Shown piece by piece: positions 21,558 to 34,052 of a stretch of 64,000 nt of DNA. The translations under genes and the position numbers were made by a program. Position 1 is the stretch's first letter; each line of letters opens with the position of its first letter. The DNA is from Uloborus plumipes (Eukaryota > Arthropoda > Arachnida > Araneae > Uloboridae). Where the stretch lies: the NCBI GenBank assembly GCA_038373865.1, contig JAXGGA010003039.1:1-64000 (forward strand). Direction: 5' to 3'. A model generated the notes under the pieces. The model made no database searches, was not told the DNA's origin, and saw nothing but the letters and a program-made list of their open reading frames with translations.

Positions 21558-24212
21558 ACTAAAATATATCCCGTCTGTATATTGCTCTATAAACTCCTGG
21601 TCTGATGTGTTTTTTCATTTTATAAAGCATAAGACAACAATAATAAATTTAAACTGTGAGTCCAAATCGAAACATTGAAACAAGTGCTTTTCATACGAAG
21701 AAATAGCTTATTTAGGGATTATCCCATTATTATCCAGTTAATAAACAAGATAAAAATCAAAATAAATCTGGATTGGATATAGTATAAAATGACATTTATT
21801 GGAAAAGCAGTAATATTAATGAATAATAATTCTGCACTCCTATTTTTAATTCTTTAAAAATTATACAAGTAGTTAAATTTTGAAAATCCTTTTAATGAAT
21901 ATCAATCGTGTGGGTGGGGGGGGTGGGTTAAATTTAGATACTGTCTATACAATAACAACATCAAATAAACAAGAATAATGAGTAATAATGCTATTTTCCG
22001 AAAAAAGCGAAAAGAAAGCAAGGCAATTGCCATACAGACAACAATGGGATATTTTTTATCATGATCATTAATTTCCCTTTTTTAGACACATGATTATATG
22101 TTTGTAAATCGCTAAAAAAATATGACAGCTCAGCACATGAACTGGTTAAAGATCAAAATTCGCTTTAAAAGGCAAAGATCGGCAAAATATAAAGAAAGGG
22201 CTAAAAACTGACATACAACACCCACGCTGTTCCGTGGGGGAAAAAAACACTCAAACTTTGCACATGAACTCCAAAGAAAAAAAACAACATTCAGACGAGC
22301 CTAACTAACCACTCAAAACAGGAATTCCCTCCCGCCATGTGTTTCTCAGAAAAAATAATACAAATGCGAAACACAAGAATAAATCGACCTGGGCATAAAC
22401 AGAAAACACAAATCTGACAATAAATACAATCTTACCTCTTCAAATACAGGAATTTAGGTCCCGTTAGATGCACAGAAGTAAGACGCTCTTGAACGTGTAT
22501 TCCAGTTTGGAAGGCGAGGTTTCTACTGAAGTCCGAACACTTCAAGAACACAAGACCCATTATGCCATGAAAGCCAGATGATTGGAAATTGTAGCGCCAT
22601 CTGTTGATGAGAATAGAAAAGCTACTTTTAGACCCGAAATATTTGGAGAGTTCTTACAAATAAAGTTTACTATTTTTTTCCAGATAAAAAGAAATTGCCC
22701 AATGTGTTCCGAGCAGTTTCATTACTTATTTTCTTGCAGTTTCCTTATTTTATCTTTATGACTATACGGCAGAAAATTATATCATACATATTTAAATGCT
22801 TAATTAACTATAATTACAGTATCAACTTAAGAAACAAGTTATTGGTTAATAAACTGCTCTGAAAAAGCAAATATGCAATATAGTGCGAAAAATATGAAAG
22901 GATAAAAAATATTTTGATGTTGGAAATGTTTTTAAGGATTTCTATAATTTTTTGAAGAGTTGCAAATTTAATTAATTAACTTGTTTTAATGTTTATCATC
23001 AATTTCACGAAAAATGATCTGAACTTCCAACTTGCATGTTAAGTGTGAAAAATATATAACGAAACAAATTTTTGTAAGTTTTTTTGGTTAAAAATTATTA
23101 ATCAAACTACGGAGGTAAGTTCCATCGATTTATTGGGAAAAAAGAAAATTAAATAAAAATAAAAAAAAAATTAAAAATGAAAAGAAAAAAACAAAATTAA
23201 AAAAAAAAAAAGAAAAAAGTTTCAAGCATTTCTGTAACAACTTGCTTCAAGCCAGTTCCAAACAAATAAATTAGTAAAAAGCCAAATAAATAAATCAGTT
23301 TGTGTTGAAATAGTCCCATTAATGATTTTTTTCAAGATTCAAAAAAAAAAAAAAAAAAAAAAAAACCTTGCATTTAAAAAAAGATATTATATAAACAGAT
23401 GAATTAAAATATAAAATGTGAGTCATCAAGAAAGAAATTTTTATGCAGGTAAAATTGTTTGTAATAATTGTCTAAATCGTGTAGTTTTTTACTATCTAAA
23501 TTATTTACTTTAGAAAATAATGATCGATTTCAATCCCCTCTCTCGTATTTATTTTGCCCCCCCCCCTCCCCTTTTTTTTGGTACACAAGTAGCCTATGTT
23601 TATAGGGATAATTTCTAACGCAAAAGAAAAAAGGAAAATAAAAAAAGAAAGAAAGAAAGAAAAGTAAGAATGGAAAAAAATATGTAATTTATTCACGAAA
23701 ACACATCCGTCAAAGGCTTTTGGTGGGGGCTTTCTTTCATCCGTATTTTTTTTTTTTTTTTTTTTGCATTGAAAATACGGCTCCTTGTAATCCAGAAACA
23801 CGTATCTGTAATTTTTATTGCAATTTGTGCAATTTTAATATAAGTTTTGCAATTTTAAACAAAGCCCTATCTTAATCAACGCACTCAGAATCTAGTTCGT
23901 GGTTATAAAAAGGTCCAGAGAAATAAAATATCGATTTATTTTAACCAGCTTTGATTTTCTCATTTAACACCGTCTTCTCTTCTCGTGGATTTTTTTTTAA
24001 ATTACGGGCCCGATGATGATGTTTGAATTTTATTCATTAGCTTCTTCTTTTTGAGACTGATCTTTTGGACTTTGAGAAATCAACATAACCAGTTTGATAA
24101 AACGCAAGTTGTTTACGTTTTTCTTTCTTTTTTTTTTAACAAATTATGCGCGAAACTTATTTTTTCTAAAATATATTTGTCTATAAAACATCACTGCTGG
24201 TGTTAACTATCG
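21558..24212. other. AT-rich stretch with simple repeats, no gene
   Basis: Long A- and T-tracts lie near 23160-23210, 23340-23365 and 23748-23765, with GAAA repeats near 23643. 22230-22620 is less AT-biased. Nothing codes convincingly. Confidence 0.5.
22594..22603 (-). promoter_or_regulatory. CTCF-like motif
   Basis: On the minus strand this is CAGATGGCGC, a full fit to the CTCF core YAGRKGGCRS. A ten-base word is expected by chance at low frequency in 64 kb, so binding is only a possibility. Confidence 0.35.
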
Positions 24213-24220
24213 AACGCTAC

Positions 24221-24404
24221 CATGGACGTCATTTCAAGTTTTTCCGGGAGGGGGGGGGGGGGCAAAGGTTCCAAACACAATGCAATTTCACCGAAAAACA
24301 TCAAAAACCACGCTTACTTATATGTAAATACATTGATTTCTCAATGTCGACCCCCCGGGGGGGGGGGGCAATTGATCCCCCTGCCCCCCTAAATGACGGG
24401 CCTG
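24221..24404 (+). mobile_element. hAT-type MITE, 184 bp
   Basis: The ends CATGGACGTCATTT and (complement) CAGGCCCGTCATTT are flanked by a perfect 8-bp duplication AACGCTAC at 24213-24220 and 24405-24412. It has G-runs inside and no coding capacity. Confidence 0.88.
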
Positions 24405-24576
24405 AACGCTACTGAATAAGGCGCTCAGAAGACATTTGCACGAGGACGCCGATCATTCTTGGCGCTGCCCTGAATAGGAGGACCAGATAATGCTCCCAAA
24501 AATTAGAATTGAATGTATGTTGGAACCTCTCATTTTTGTGCATCATACAATATTTGTGCCAATGTTCCAAGGTAAT

Positions 24577-25847
24577 TAGAACATGAATTGTAATTGTTCT
24601 TACCTTATTTCATGCTAAAATGAAATAGGTGAGCCTTAAATTGATAATTCATTGTTAAGCATAATCTTTGTTGGAAAATACTCATATTTAAATGTGTTAA
24701 ATTTTATCAATTTGTATGCTTAAGGTAGTAAGTAGTCTGGTAACTTATGCCTATTTTCATGATTTCTTTAGAGGGTGGTTTTTTTTATAGGAGAATAAAA
24801 ATGAATTATCTTGAGTATTAAGAGTGTTTTTGTTTACATATTGAAAACATAGAAAAAACAATATTTGAAAAAATTTAATAGTTTATTATTATTTTTATTG
24901 TCACTCAAAGTTGAAACTTCAAAAAAAAAAAAAAAATGCACGTGGGTGGCCTGGGTGATTTCGGCTCTTGATGTTATCTGAAATCAAATATTCTTGATTA
25001 TTCTTAATCTATAGACATGTCATTCGGGTCGGAACTACTGAAGTTAAATTTCAAGGGTAAATAACAAAATAGCGGACTTAGAAAAAAAAAAGTCCTTTTA
25101 TTTTAGCAAAGAAAGGGCTGTAAAATAAAAAGTTAGGGGTGAAAAAAATTCTCGTTAGTACCGACGAGAACTATAAGTGTGTAAAACAGCCTGTTAAAAT
25201 TTGAAAGCAATCGGTTCAGTAGAAAAAAAAGTTAGGACCCGGGCAGATCAGAAAAACAATGTTTTGAGAAAAACGCGTTTTAAGTTCAACAACAAACTCC
25301 GAGGTGCTTTAGGAAACTCGTTATAACACCCGAAATAGTTCGAATTTCTGTCTGTAATTTTCACGGTATATTCTCAAGACATTGTACTTTCAAATAAAGC
25401 GAAAAAAATTTTTTGCGATTTTTTGAACCCAAGTTACCAAACTACTTACTTTAAAGGTCGGACTCCGAGGCGCTCTAGGAAACTCGTTATAACTCCCGAA
25501 ATATTTCGAATTTCTGTCTGAAATTTTCACAGTATATTCTCAAGACATTGTACTTTCAAATCAAGCAAAAAAAAAAATTTTTGAACCCAAGTTACCAGAC
25601 TACTACCTTAAAGGCTTATCTCTATTACTCTATATCTATTCAAAATTGAAAGAAAATGGCCATTTTGAGACAAAAAATTTGGATTTTGAACTTTTTGGAT
25701 TTTTTTTTGAAATTGCAAAACCCCACCTATGTGAATTCTGGTGCATCAAGGAACCTCTGTGCCAAGTTTGATGAAAATCTGACGAAAACTGGATTTGTAT
25801 AAGGAACGAAAGCATACATAAGTACATCCATTTCTCTTATGTATAGA
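24577..25847 (-). mobile_element. Helitron copy, 3' end missing, minus strand
   Basis: The minus-strand 5' end starts TCTATACATAAGAG at 25847. 25625-25847 resembles 3660-3891 and 24577-24720 resembles 3520-3660, in the same order. The extra 900 bp between them include a tandem duplication. The hairpin and CTAG end found at 3074 were not found to the left, so the 3' end is truncated or eroded. Confidence 0.65.
25294..25614. repeat. Tandem duplication, two units of about 166 bp
   Basis: Units begin with ACTCCGAGGTGCTTTAGG and GACTCCGAGGCGCTCTAGG and share GGAAACTCGTTATAAC and TATTCTCAAGACATTGTACT. They differ at scattered positions. The duplication lies within the Helitron-related region. Confidence 0.8.
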
Positions 25848-27129
25848 TTAAACATGAATTTGTTAAAATTAATCATTTTTACATCGTAGTAAACATGTAC
25901 CAAAAAATATTTTTTTTTAAAGAAAGAAAGAAGAAAGTAGGAAATCAAAGGTAATGGAAATAAAAATCATTATTTTTTGGGAAGGAGATAAACATATGAA
26001 AAGCAATGTTCTGAATAGAATCCAAGTGTCTAATCATTAAATATCTCATTTTTTTTCAAATTGTTTACATAACAAAATTATTAATTATAGAATAGACTGA
26101 CTTCCTTTCACTTTGCCAGAAATTAAAAAAAAAAAAATCCTAACTAGACAATTTGCCCATCCGCCATTAGCGAACTTTGTTTTATGAAAATTAGCAAATT
26201 ATACAAACAAAACAAAACATCTCAATTGTCAATAGCTAGCTATCCGTAAGCAGCTGCTAAGGGAGCTGTAGCGGCAAAGTGCGGCTCAGTATTGTTGGCG
26301 CCATGCTTAGACTTAGGTGTCCTCCTCTGCAAGATTTGAAAGTGCCGCCTCCCCCCTACTCTCTACTGGTTGGCGCTCAATAAAAGAGTCAAAAATACCA
26401 AATTGATTGGAAATGGGAAGGGCATTGAAAAATGAACACGATAAGGAAATTAAGACTCTCAGAACCTACATCTCATCTAGGAACTAATCTTTAGAGTTCA
26501 GGTGAGATTTATTTCTTTTGTAAACGAACTCCTCTTCAGGCCAAAAAAAAAAAAAAAAACTTGTTTGGCCAACACTTTTTTTCAGCAACCAATGCTTCTC
26601 TTGTCTTGTTATCCACTGGCTTTCATTTGGACTCCTTCAAGGTCGAGCGTCATCAATTCTGGGCTGCACTTTTTATTATTTTTGTGAACATTTAAAACAT
26701 ACGTTTGGCTTTTAAAAATGTCTCCTATCCTGTCTGATTTTCTTTGGTGAAACTTTCCGCCCATTTCCGGATGTGTCAAGTCTTCTCTGATCTTACCAAA
26801 ATAGGCGTGTTACGTGTTAGGTAAGATAACAATAAGGGGAAGGATAATAAAAAGCAATTTGAGCAGTATCAAACAACGTGGAATGATGCTCATTTCAAAT
26901 ACATAGTTTAGTTGAATATGTCAAAAGGATATAGCAAATACAAGTTTTGAATTGAAAACTTCAGACAGTTATCACCCACAACCCTTCTACCTTTTTTTTT
27001 TACGTGGAACTGTTCGCGTGTGCTCATGGTGTCGCGGTTTTCATGGACAGACAGTAGCTGAAAATCACTACCCAGAGAAAAGTCTGTTGATTTTTAGATG
27101 CATGTAAAGAGTGTTTGAATAAAAGCGGC
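25848..27129. other. AT-rich stretch, no gene recognised
   Basis: 26240-26400 is more GC-balanced, with AGCAGCTGCT and several GCGGC/GCCGC words; the rest is AT-rich with A-tracts. No exon or element border was identified. Confidence 0.45.
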
Positions 27130-27500
27130 AAAGCCCTACAATATTTATTGCCTCCCTAATTAAAAAATATTTCCCCACATTTTTCTGAATGGCCGGCCTA
27201 TGAGCAGAACCTCCAAATGAATGCTAATGATTACTCCACTCTCGCAGAGTGGCCATCGCGAGATCTCACCTAACAAATCTCGCGAAGGCAACAAGCACAA
27301 TGAATCAAAGGCGCCGAGCACAAAACGTTTTCTGGAGGGCGATAAAGCAGAGCATCCTCGCATTGTTGCCGCCATGCTGGTGACACAAAGGGCCCGCCGC
27401 CCATAAAACAAGAAATAACGAGGGCGCAGGCGGTCGCAGTACTGGCTGCGGGCTGCTTTTAGTGGAATAAACAGGATGGTGATGAAGAAAAAGCATCCCT
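27130..27500. promoter_or_regulatory. GC-richer single-copy island, candidate regulatory DNA
   Basis: This is the most distinctive GC-rich block of the window. It holds homeodomain-like words (TAATTAAAAAATATTT, GCTAATGATTA), a CGCGAGAT/ATCTCGCG pair near 27258 and 27282, and a CCCATAAAA word near 27400. Open frames on both strands lack recognisable domains. A conserved enhancer is inferred from composition and word content only. Confidence 0.35.
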
Positions 27501-27525
27501 GACTGTTTCCATTGCAAAGTGCTTC

Positions 27526-27529
<4 letters not shown>

Positions 27530-27570
<41 letters not shown>

Positions 27571-27576
27571 TATAGG
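27530..27576. repeat. (TA)n microsatellite
   Basis: A pure TA run to 27562 followed by an interrupted TA/CA segment. Confidence 0.95.
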
Positions 27577-28389
27577 TCTACTTTACATATATCTAAATGA
27601 GTCTTTAGTGAAAACATGCAGCAGTGGTGCAAAATGGATTGAATTTATTGGATATTTTATTGGATATAAATGAAGATCCTTCACTTCCACTTTGGGAATA
27701 ACAACAAATAATGATAACCGGGGATTAATTTCTCACTAAATTAATGCTGAATGTCTAGAGTATTATGTACTTATTTTTACAAGTGAATAGTCTGAATTGC
27801 GTCATTTGTTTAAAGTTCCATATGCATTTGAGAAGGGATGCATGAGGTGAACTCCTGTATGCTTTCATGCAAATTTAAGATATGATATAACACGTTTTAA
27901 CATTGGAATAAATTTTTGCATTGTAGTTAGAGCGAAATTTGAAAACATCACATTGAAAACACGAAGATTAAAAAAAAAAAAAAAAAAAATGAAAACATGA
28001 AAAAAAAAAAAAAAACCTTGAAAAGCATTGTTGTTTGTAAGGAAAGAGCAATAATGGATCGTTTAATAAGTTCTGGAATCTGAAAAGCTTGTGGCTATAA
28101 TATAAATGTATTCGTGTTTTATCTATTTCAGATTATATTTTTTTAATTCCAAATTATACCAGGGCAGAGAAATGGAGATCGTTGTCCAAAAAAAGACGAT
28201 GTTCATTGGAAAAAAAAGGAGAAAAATAGATTAAAACGCTTGGTAAATAAAGAGAAGTTTCGAAATCGAAGCGAATAAAAGTAATTCGTTCCAAAGCAAA
28301 ACAAGTTTCAGGAACAAGAAGTGGGAATTCGGTGATTTCAGCGTAGCAAAACTAATTTCTCCGCCAGAGTCGCGAATTTCTGGGGCCAA
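27577..28389. other. AT-rich stretch with A-tracts, no gene
   Basis: Two long A-tracts (near 27970 and 28000), otherwise featureless. Confidence 0.5.
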
Positions 28390-28710
28390 TTACCTGTCTT
28401 TACCGAAATGATGCCACAAGAGCAAAACAAAAATCGCAACGTAAAAATCATTAGAAAACATCATCGACAGACACAAGGAACTAGGCACAACGCTCTAATG
28501 TTTGGCATTCTAATTTCCATTCGTCTTGGCTTCAGCGTGAGCTCTGGGATTTCCAACTGTTCCCACACTCGGAACAGCCAATCAAAGACCGAATTTTCTA
28601 TTCGAGAAAATAGAACTTTGATTATTGCCACCCGTAAGACCCGTCGATGATCTCGTTCTCAAGTTGTCCCGAGCAGTCGATTTTTCTCGTTCTAATTTTC
28701 TCCCGCGAGT
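28390..28710. other. Single-copy GC-balanced island
   Basis: Includes CAATTACC, CAATCA (CCAAT-like) and TCTCGTTCT direct words. It is not repeated elsewhere in the window and has no exon signal. It may be conserved non-coding DNA. Confidence 0.28.
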
Positions 28711-30039
28711 TCTCGGTCTCAGGATTGGGTTGTTAAAGACTTAGCTGGGAATCTTAATGAAATCAAAATGGGGCCGTCGCGTTTATTTATTTAGCTGTTT
28801 TGCTTGTGTACCATTAAGGCCGGAGCATAATAGTCCGAAGTAGTTACAGTTGCGGTTAAATGAGATTAGTTCGGATTTATTTGGACTTTCTCGTACACTA
28901 CTTTGAGGGTAGGGGAAAAAATCCGGCAGTATTTAAAATTAGAACCAATGCTCGAATTCGGACTGCTATTGATTTCTGTTGGGGCTTAACACAGAGCTGG
29001 ATTTGGAAGAACTGGGAAATCATGGGACAGATGCAGCTTTTGGTTTTGTGGGGAGGGGAGTCATTATAAAGATTATAAAAGTGCGAGTACATAAACCTGA
29101 AAGGGGGGGGGGGGTCGTGAGTGTAATATTCGGGTCAGACCCAAATAGGTGGTGTTCGAAAGGCGACTATTTTTTTTTCTTCCTTAGAACGAGACATTTT
29201 ACAATTTCAGGCTTCAGCAAGTGTAGAGAAACAAAAAGTTCTGTCAAGAACTAAACGAGCCTACTTTCCCGTACATCGACATCGGCATCCTCGCATCTGA
29301 TCATTATTCTCTTGATTATCTGAGACTGAAAATTATGTCAAACATACCTTTTTAGCACTTATAGCTGATTTCGAAAAGCAAAATATACCCCTCTCATCAG
29401 ATGAAATAGGCACGTAAAAAGTAATTAACGAATAAATAAAGTTTTGTCGCACCTTTTAAAGAGTGTAACTGTTACAGTTCCTCCGTAGAAAAAATCCTCC
29501 ATCGTTTTCAAAAAAAAAAATAATAATAATAATAATAATAAAATAAATAAATAAATAAATAAAAGTACAAAGAGCATCAAAACACATTTTATCAAAGAAA
29601 GAAAAAAAAAAGGAAAAAAAAAAACTCGTCCGTTAATAAAATGTCTCGAATTTCACTTTTAATCCGTTGCCAGTTGTTAAATATAAATAAAGAATAAAAG
29701 GTTTTCGTGAATGAAAAATTTTTGTTACAAAAAAAATCGTCTGCAAAAAAAAAAAAATAATAATAATAATAATAATAACAATAAATAAAATAAAACAAAT
29801 GAATAAATAAACAAAAAATCGTCTGCACGTTCAGTCATTTTTTTTCTGAGCCTGCATTTCCGCCATATTCGCGAAGTCGGAGTCGGAATCAGAGTCCTCA
29901 CAGAAGATTACTCAGAAAAGTACTTTACTAACATTATTTATCAAAACCATTTTCTTACAAAGTAAGTTTGAAGGAAATCCGACTTTAAGTTCAGGATCAA
30001 CATTCAACTTAAATTCCCCGTAGACGCTAATGTTAATTT
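28711..30039. other. AT-rich stretch with TAA and TAAA microsatellites
   Basis: (TAA)n and (TAAA)n runs lie at 29519-29562 and about 29755-29780, with A-tracts between. A GTCGGAGTCGG remnant near 29875-29890 matches 14060-14085. No gene found. Confidence 0.5.
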
Positions 30040-30690
30040 TTTTTTCTGAACGGTTCAATATTGAACGAATAAAATAATTTTGGAAAAATATAGAACCGAC
30101 TTCAGTTGGAAATTGCTCTAAAAAGTAAAAAAAATTTTTTTTCTTTGAACACCATCGAAACTACTTTTAAACGTAAGTTTAAAACTACTGTTAAACATAA
30201 GGTTGCTTGAACGGTTCAATGTTGAACGAAAAAATGCGCAAATGGAAAATTTAAATACGGTAATGAAGTATCCTTGCTGAGATCCTTCGAACAAAAAAAA
30301 AGTTTATTTAAATCGGACTGTTCACTCAAAAGTTATTAGGGGTGACAGCTTGATTGAGCGGTTCAATGTTGAACGAAAAATTGTTCAAATAGGAAATGTA
30401 GATACGGGAATGAAGTATCCTTGATAAGATATTTCGAACAAAAAAAGTTTGTTCAAATCGGATTGTTCACTCCAAAGTTAGCATCGCGGGACAGATTGTT
30501 TGAACGGTTCAAAGTTGGACCAAAAATTGTTCAAATCGAAAAATCAAATATGGGAATGAGCTGTACTCGCCGAGATCTTTCCAACAAAAAAAAGTTTGTC
30601 CAAATCGGAATGTTCATTCAAAAGTTATTAAGGGGGGACAGACAGACCGACCGACCGACACACAAATTCCCCATCTCAATACCCTACTTT
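30040..30690 (+). repeat. Tandem array, unit about 145-165 bp
   Basis: The word GAACGGTTCAATRTTGAACG (or a variant) opens units near 30045, 30210, 30355 and 30498. Each is followed by CGAACAAAAAAAGTTTGTTC and CAAATCGGA...TTCACTC. The array ends in GACAGACAGACCGACCGACC. The 111-codon frame at 30421-30756 is a by-product of the repeat. Confidence 0.8.
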
Positions 30691-30732
30691 CAAATTTTAA
30701 ATTTTTCGATATTCATTTTACCTTTTTATTTT

Positions 30733-30795
30733 TTTCACTTGGCGATATTTTTTTAACTTGGCGATATTTTTTAGACTTGGCGATATTTTTTAGAT
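30733..30795 (+). repeat. Short tandem of ACTTGGCGATATTTTTT
   Basis: Three copies at about 20-22 bp spacing. The word matches the cluster in the Helitron at 20268-20420. Confidence 0.85.
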
Positions 30796-31914
30796 GCATT
30801 AAGCTACTTTTTTTACTTTTTTCGTCTTTCTTTTATTTTTAACGGGAAAGTAGGCTAAAAAGGAGGTGGGGGGAGCTTTAATTATTATTTTTCTTTAGTT
30901 TATGACAGATAAAACAGAAAGAGAATTGATGCAATTTTTTAATATGCGAATTTTCTTGATCACATTTGGTGCCGAATGTAAAGTAGAAAATCAAATAAGA
31001 TGGCGAAGCTATATTTGGGGGTGGTTAGCTTCAGCACAGGGGACGGAGACTCCATTTTTAATGCAAAAATTTGGTTGTGTACAGTTGGAGCTAAGTAAAT
31101 TAAAAAAAAAAAAAACCTTTTGGCAGGATTTCATACAAATAAACTATACAAGTAACATAGCATTACGATGTGAGTTGAAACTGATTTTTTTTTTTGCTAA
31201 TGAGCAAAATTCGGCACATTTTGACTCCCCCCCTTACCGCATATTTATCTGTTTTCTCTGAAAAGATTCAACCTTTTAAAGGAAAAAACAAATTCTTGCT
31301 TTTTTTTCTGAATTTCAACATCTAATTTTGACTGTTCCAAAAAAGGAGATTTTTCGTATGCTTAGTTATTTCGAGCACGTGCTGAGTCTAAAATAAAATA
31401 AAAAAAAAACTTTGAGAAATATTAGTAATGGGTTCTTGGAATTTGGAAATAGTTAAATGAGTTCCGTAAGAGTGAAAACATTGTGAAACATTGGTTTCAA
31501 CTGACTATTTCAAAGAATGTTGTTTGAATTACGTAAATAAAATTGGAGATTTTTCTTCTTGAAGTTTACTATTATTCCCAACGACTTAAGAGTTGTTTCG
31601 TTTACGCTAATGATTTTACTGAAAAAAAAAGTGCAAAGCGACTGTTGAAACATTTCGCCAGTTATTGAAATGATACCGAAACGTTCGCACCCAACTTAAG
31701 TCATTATTTAAATAAATGGATGGATAGACATTAGTCACACCTTGATTTTGGTGTTAAAAGAAAAACTTTTTTCGATTGAATTCGTTCCTGAAAAATAGAA
31801 TTTTTCGCAATTAAGGATGGCTCCGTGTTTCTATAAGTTTTAATTTTGCCCACATTTTAGCCTATCCCCCTTTCAAATTCTATATTCATACTAAAAAGTA
31901 TGAAAAAAGAACGC
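30796..31914. other. AT-rich stretch, no gene recognised
   Basis: The 119-codon frame at 30902-31261 spans homopolymer A- and T-runs and has no recognisable domain. Confidence 0.45.
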
Positions 31915-32085
31915 TAATGAATCGGTTAGTTGAATCAGTGATCGATTGAATCAACCGTTTTAATATATCAAATCGTCAAAAACAGAACAAAATCCATCTT
32001 TTTTGAAGTTGTCCCTTTATTAAACCAAAACTGTTTAGAATCAACGTGATTTATACAAACGGCGGGTTATATCATTTTTTGGGAA
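31915..32085 (-). repeat. Dispersed repeat, related to 4441-4600
   Basis: In reverse complement it shares GTTCTGTTTTTGACGATTTG and GGTTGATTCAAT...CACTGATTCAAC with the 4.5-kb copy. Borders are unclear. Confidence 0.5.
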
Positions 32086-34052
32086 GCAAGCATTAAAAAA
32101 TAAATTATCTTAGCAGTAAGAAATGTGCGCAATTGTAACGTTAAGTAAAAGTTACCTTTACAAACTGTTACTATTAAACCACTATTTATCGTGTTAATGT
32201 TTTTCTTTTAAATTTCATTCTTTTGAATTTACACTATAAAACAAATTGTCTGAAGCCTATTATTTACCACAAAAGAAAAACGTGGAACGTAATGCATTTC
32301 TTCTTTCGGTAGTTACTTGAACCACCTCAAGAAAACGTGTTCAAGCTCTAGAATTGCAAACTCCTTTTTTATTGTTCCTATGGCAAGTTTAGTGCATACA
32401 ATTAAAAAGCTCTTAATGAGATTCAAGACATATTACCTTTCCACAGAATCATCCTTCTCAGAATCCGTGACTTTGCTTGGAAATATTCGAAATATATTGT
32501 TTCCTCTCATAACTTCTAGCTTAAGAGACGCCCTGCAATGGTGCTCCTTTGATAAACCCTAAGAAGAAGAAGAAGAAGAAAAATTCAATAATTTATTCTA
32601 CTTAAATTCGAACAATTATTTTAAAATGACACTGTACATTAAATAGCTCATTTTGTACTAAGTTACAAATTTAGTTAAGAAATGAAACATGTTAAAAATG
32701 ATGAAAACTAATAAAAAACAATATGTTTCTTTCCTGTAGTTCAGTTACTCTGTGCCATTTGAAATGCTTCAAATTTCAATTTTATGCAGCAGAATAATTA
32801 ATTTGAAAGCTCCCCTTCGTACTTAACAATATCACAAGACTTGTATCATTTTTAATACGGCATAAAATATTGCAATGTAGAAAGAGCTCTTTCAATAAGT
32901 TAAAAAATAATTTCTAAACCGTAATTGCAGAATGATTGCAAGATTCAATGAGCTACTACACTTCCAACTTTTTTTGTGTAAAATAAATAGCAGACAACTT
33001 CTTTCTTAACTTTACCAGGAGAATGCAGCACTGGACCTTCTAGTATTTTTTTTAATGTTAAATCTATTTAAAACTGTGATGGGATCAACTTAACGGGAGT
33101 AGCTCAAAGTTACTTAGAATAACTGTAATGTTTGTATAAATTATGGTGAAAGAAAATTGTAAATCTTCAATTACGTTCGTATTTCAATAAAACTAGGCCT
33201 TCTCAAAAAGACTGAAAAAAAATTTCCAAGGCAAAAAATTAAACTTTTCTTAATGAGTAAGTACTTTTTTCCCTTTCACTTTCGTTTTCTTTCTCTCTCT
33301 CTCTTTTTTCTTTGAAGAAAGATTAAAACAATTTTTATACCTCACATTTTAATTACATTATGCGTCACACGAGACATTTTTAAAATGACTTTTGAATTGC
33401 GAAAATGTTTTGAAAATATTTTTAAATCCTCAAATTTCAAAATGTAATTTTTTTTCAATAACAAATGAAGTTCTCTTGAATTTCCATGCGCACTATCTAA
33501 TTATTCGATTTTTTTTTCTCTAGAATAAAATATAATGAGCTTCCCTACTTCAGCGGGGGAAGTTCAAATGGTTAATTTTTTCTAAGCGTTAACAAAGGGT
33601 TTACTAATTAAGTTATATCACATTTAATTTTTTCCGCGAAAAGTTAGATTTTTTACATTTTGTTGAAGATTCAAATTAAACAACGAATACAGAATTACTA
33701 CTTTTGTAAGTGAAGTACATCAATTTGGAATATTTTCATGATGATATTCAATTGAACATTTGCAGGATATTTTATTTAATGTGTCCATAATTCAATGTTT
33801 CTGCAATCGTGTCACCACAGACTCTTTAGGGCAACTTTGATCTATCGGGTTAAGTTTGTACAACTTCATATTTTTTAAAACTTACTAATTAAATGCAAGT
33901 TTTTAGGTTCGCTGAATAGTTATCTTGTATTTATACATTAGAGTCTTACTTTCATTAGACTAAAAAAAGTTTTTAAAATGGACGTTTAGTCAAATGTGTG
34001 CAATTTTAAATTGAAGTAATCTAGCAGTAGTAGTTGCTTAAGGTCATCAGCA
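32086..34052. other. AT-rich stretch with GAA and CT runs, no gene
   Basis: (GAA)n near 32563-32581 and (CT)n near 33292-33304. Nothing codes convincingly. Confidence 0.5.

Noticed and set aside
27160..27567. 135-codon open frame on the minus strand
   Set aside because: Starts inside a TA microsatellite (repeated YI residues) and has no domain; better viewed as a GC-rich island without stops.
30421..30756. 111-codon open frame
   Set aside because: Its repeated segments (KKFVQIG) mirror the tandem DNA repeat, so the frame follows from the array.
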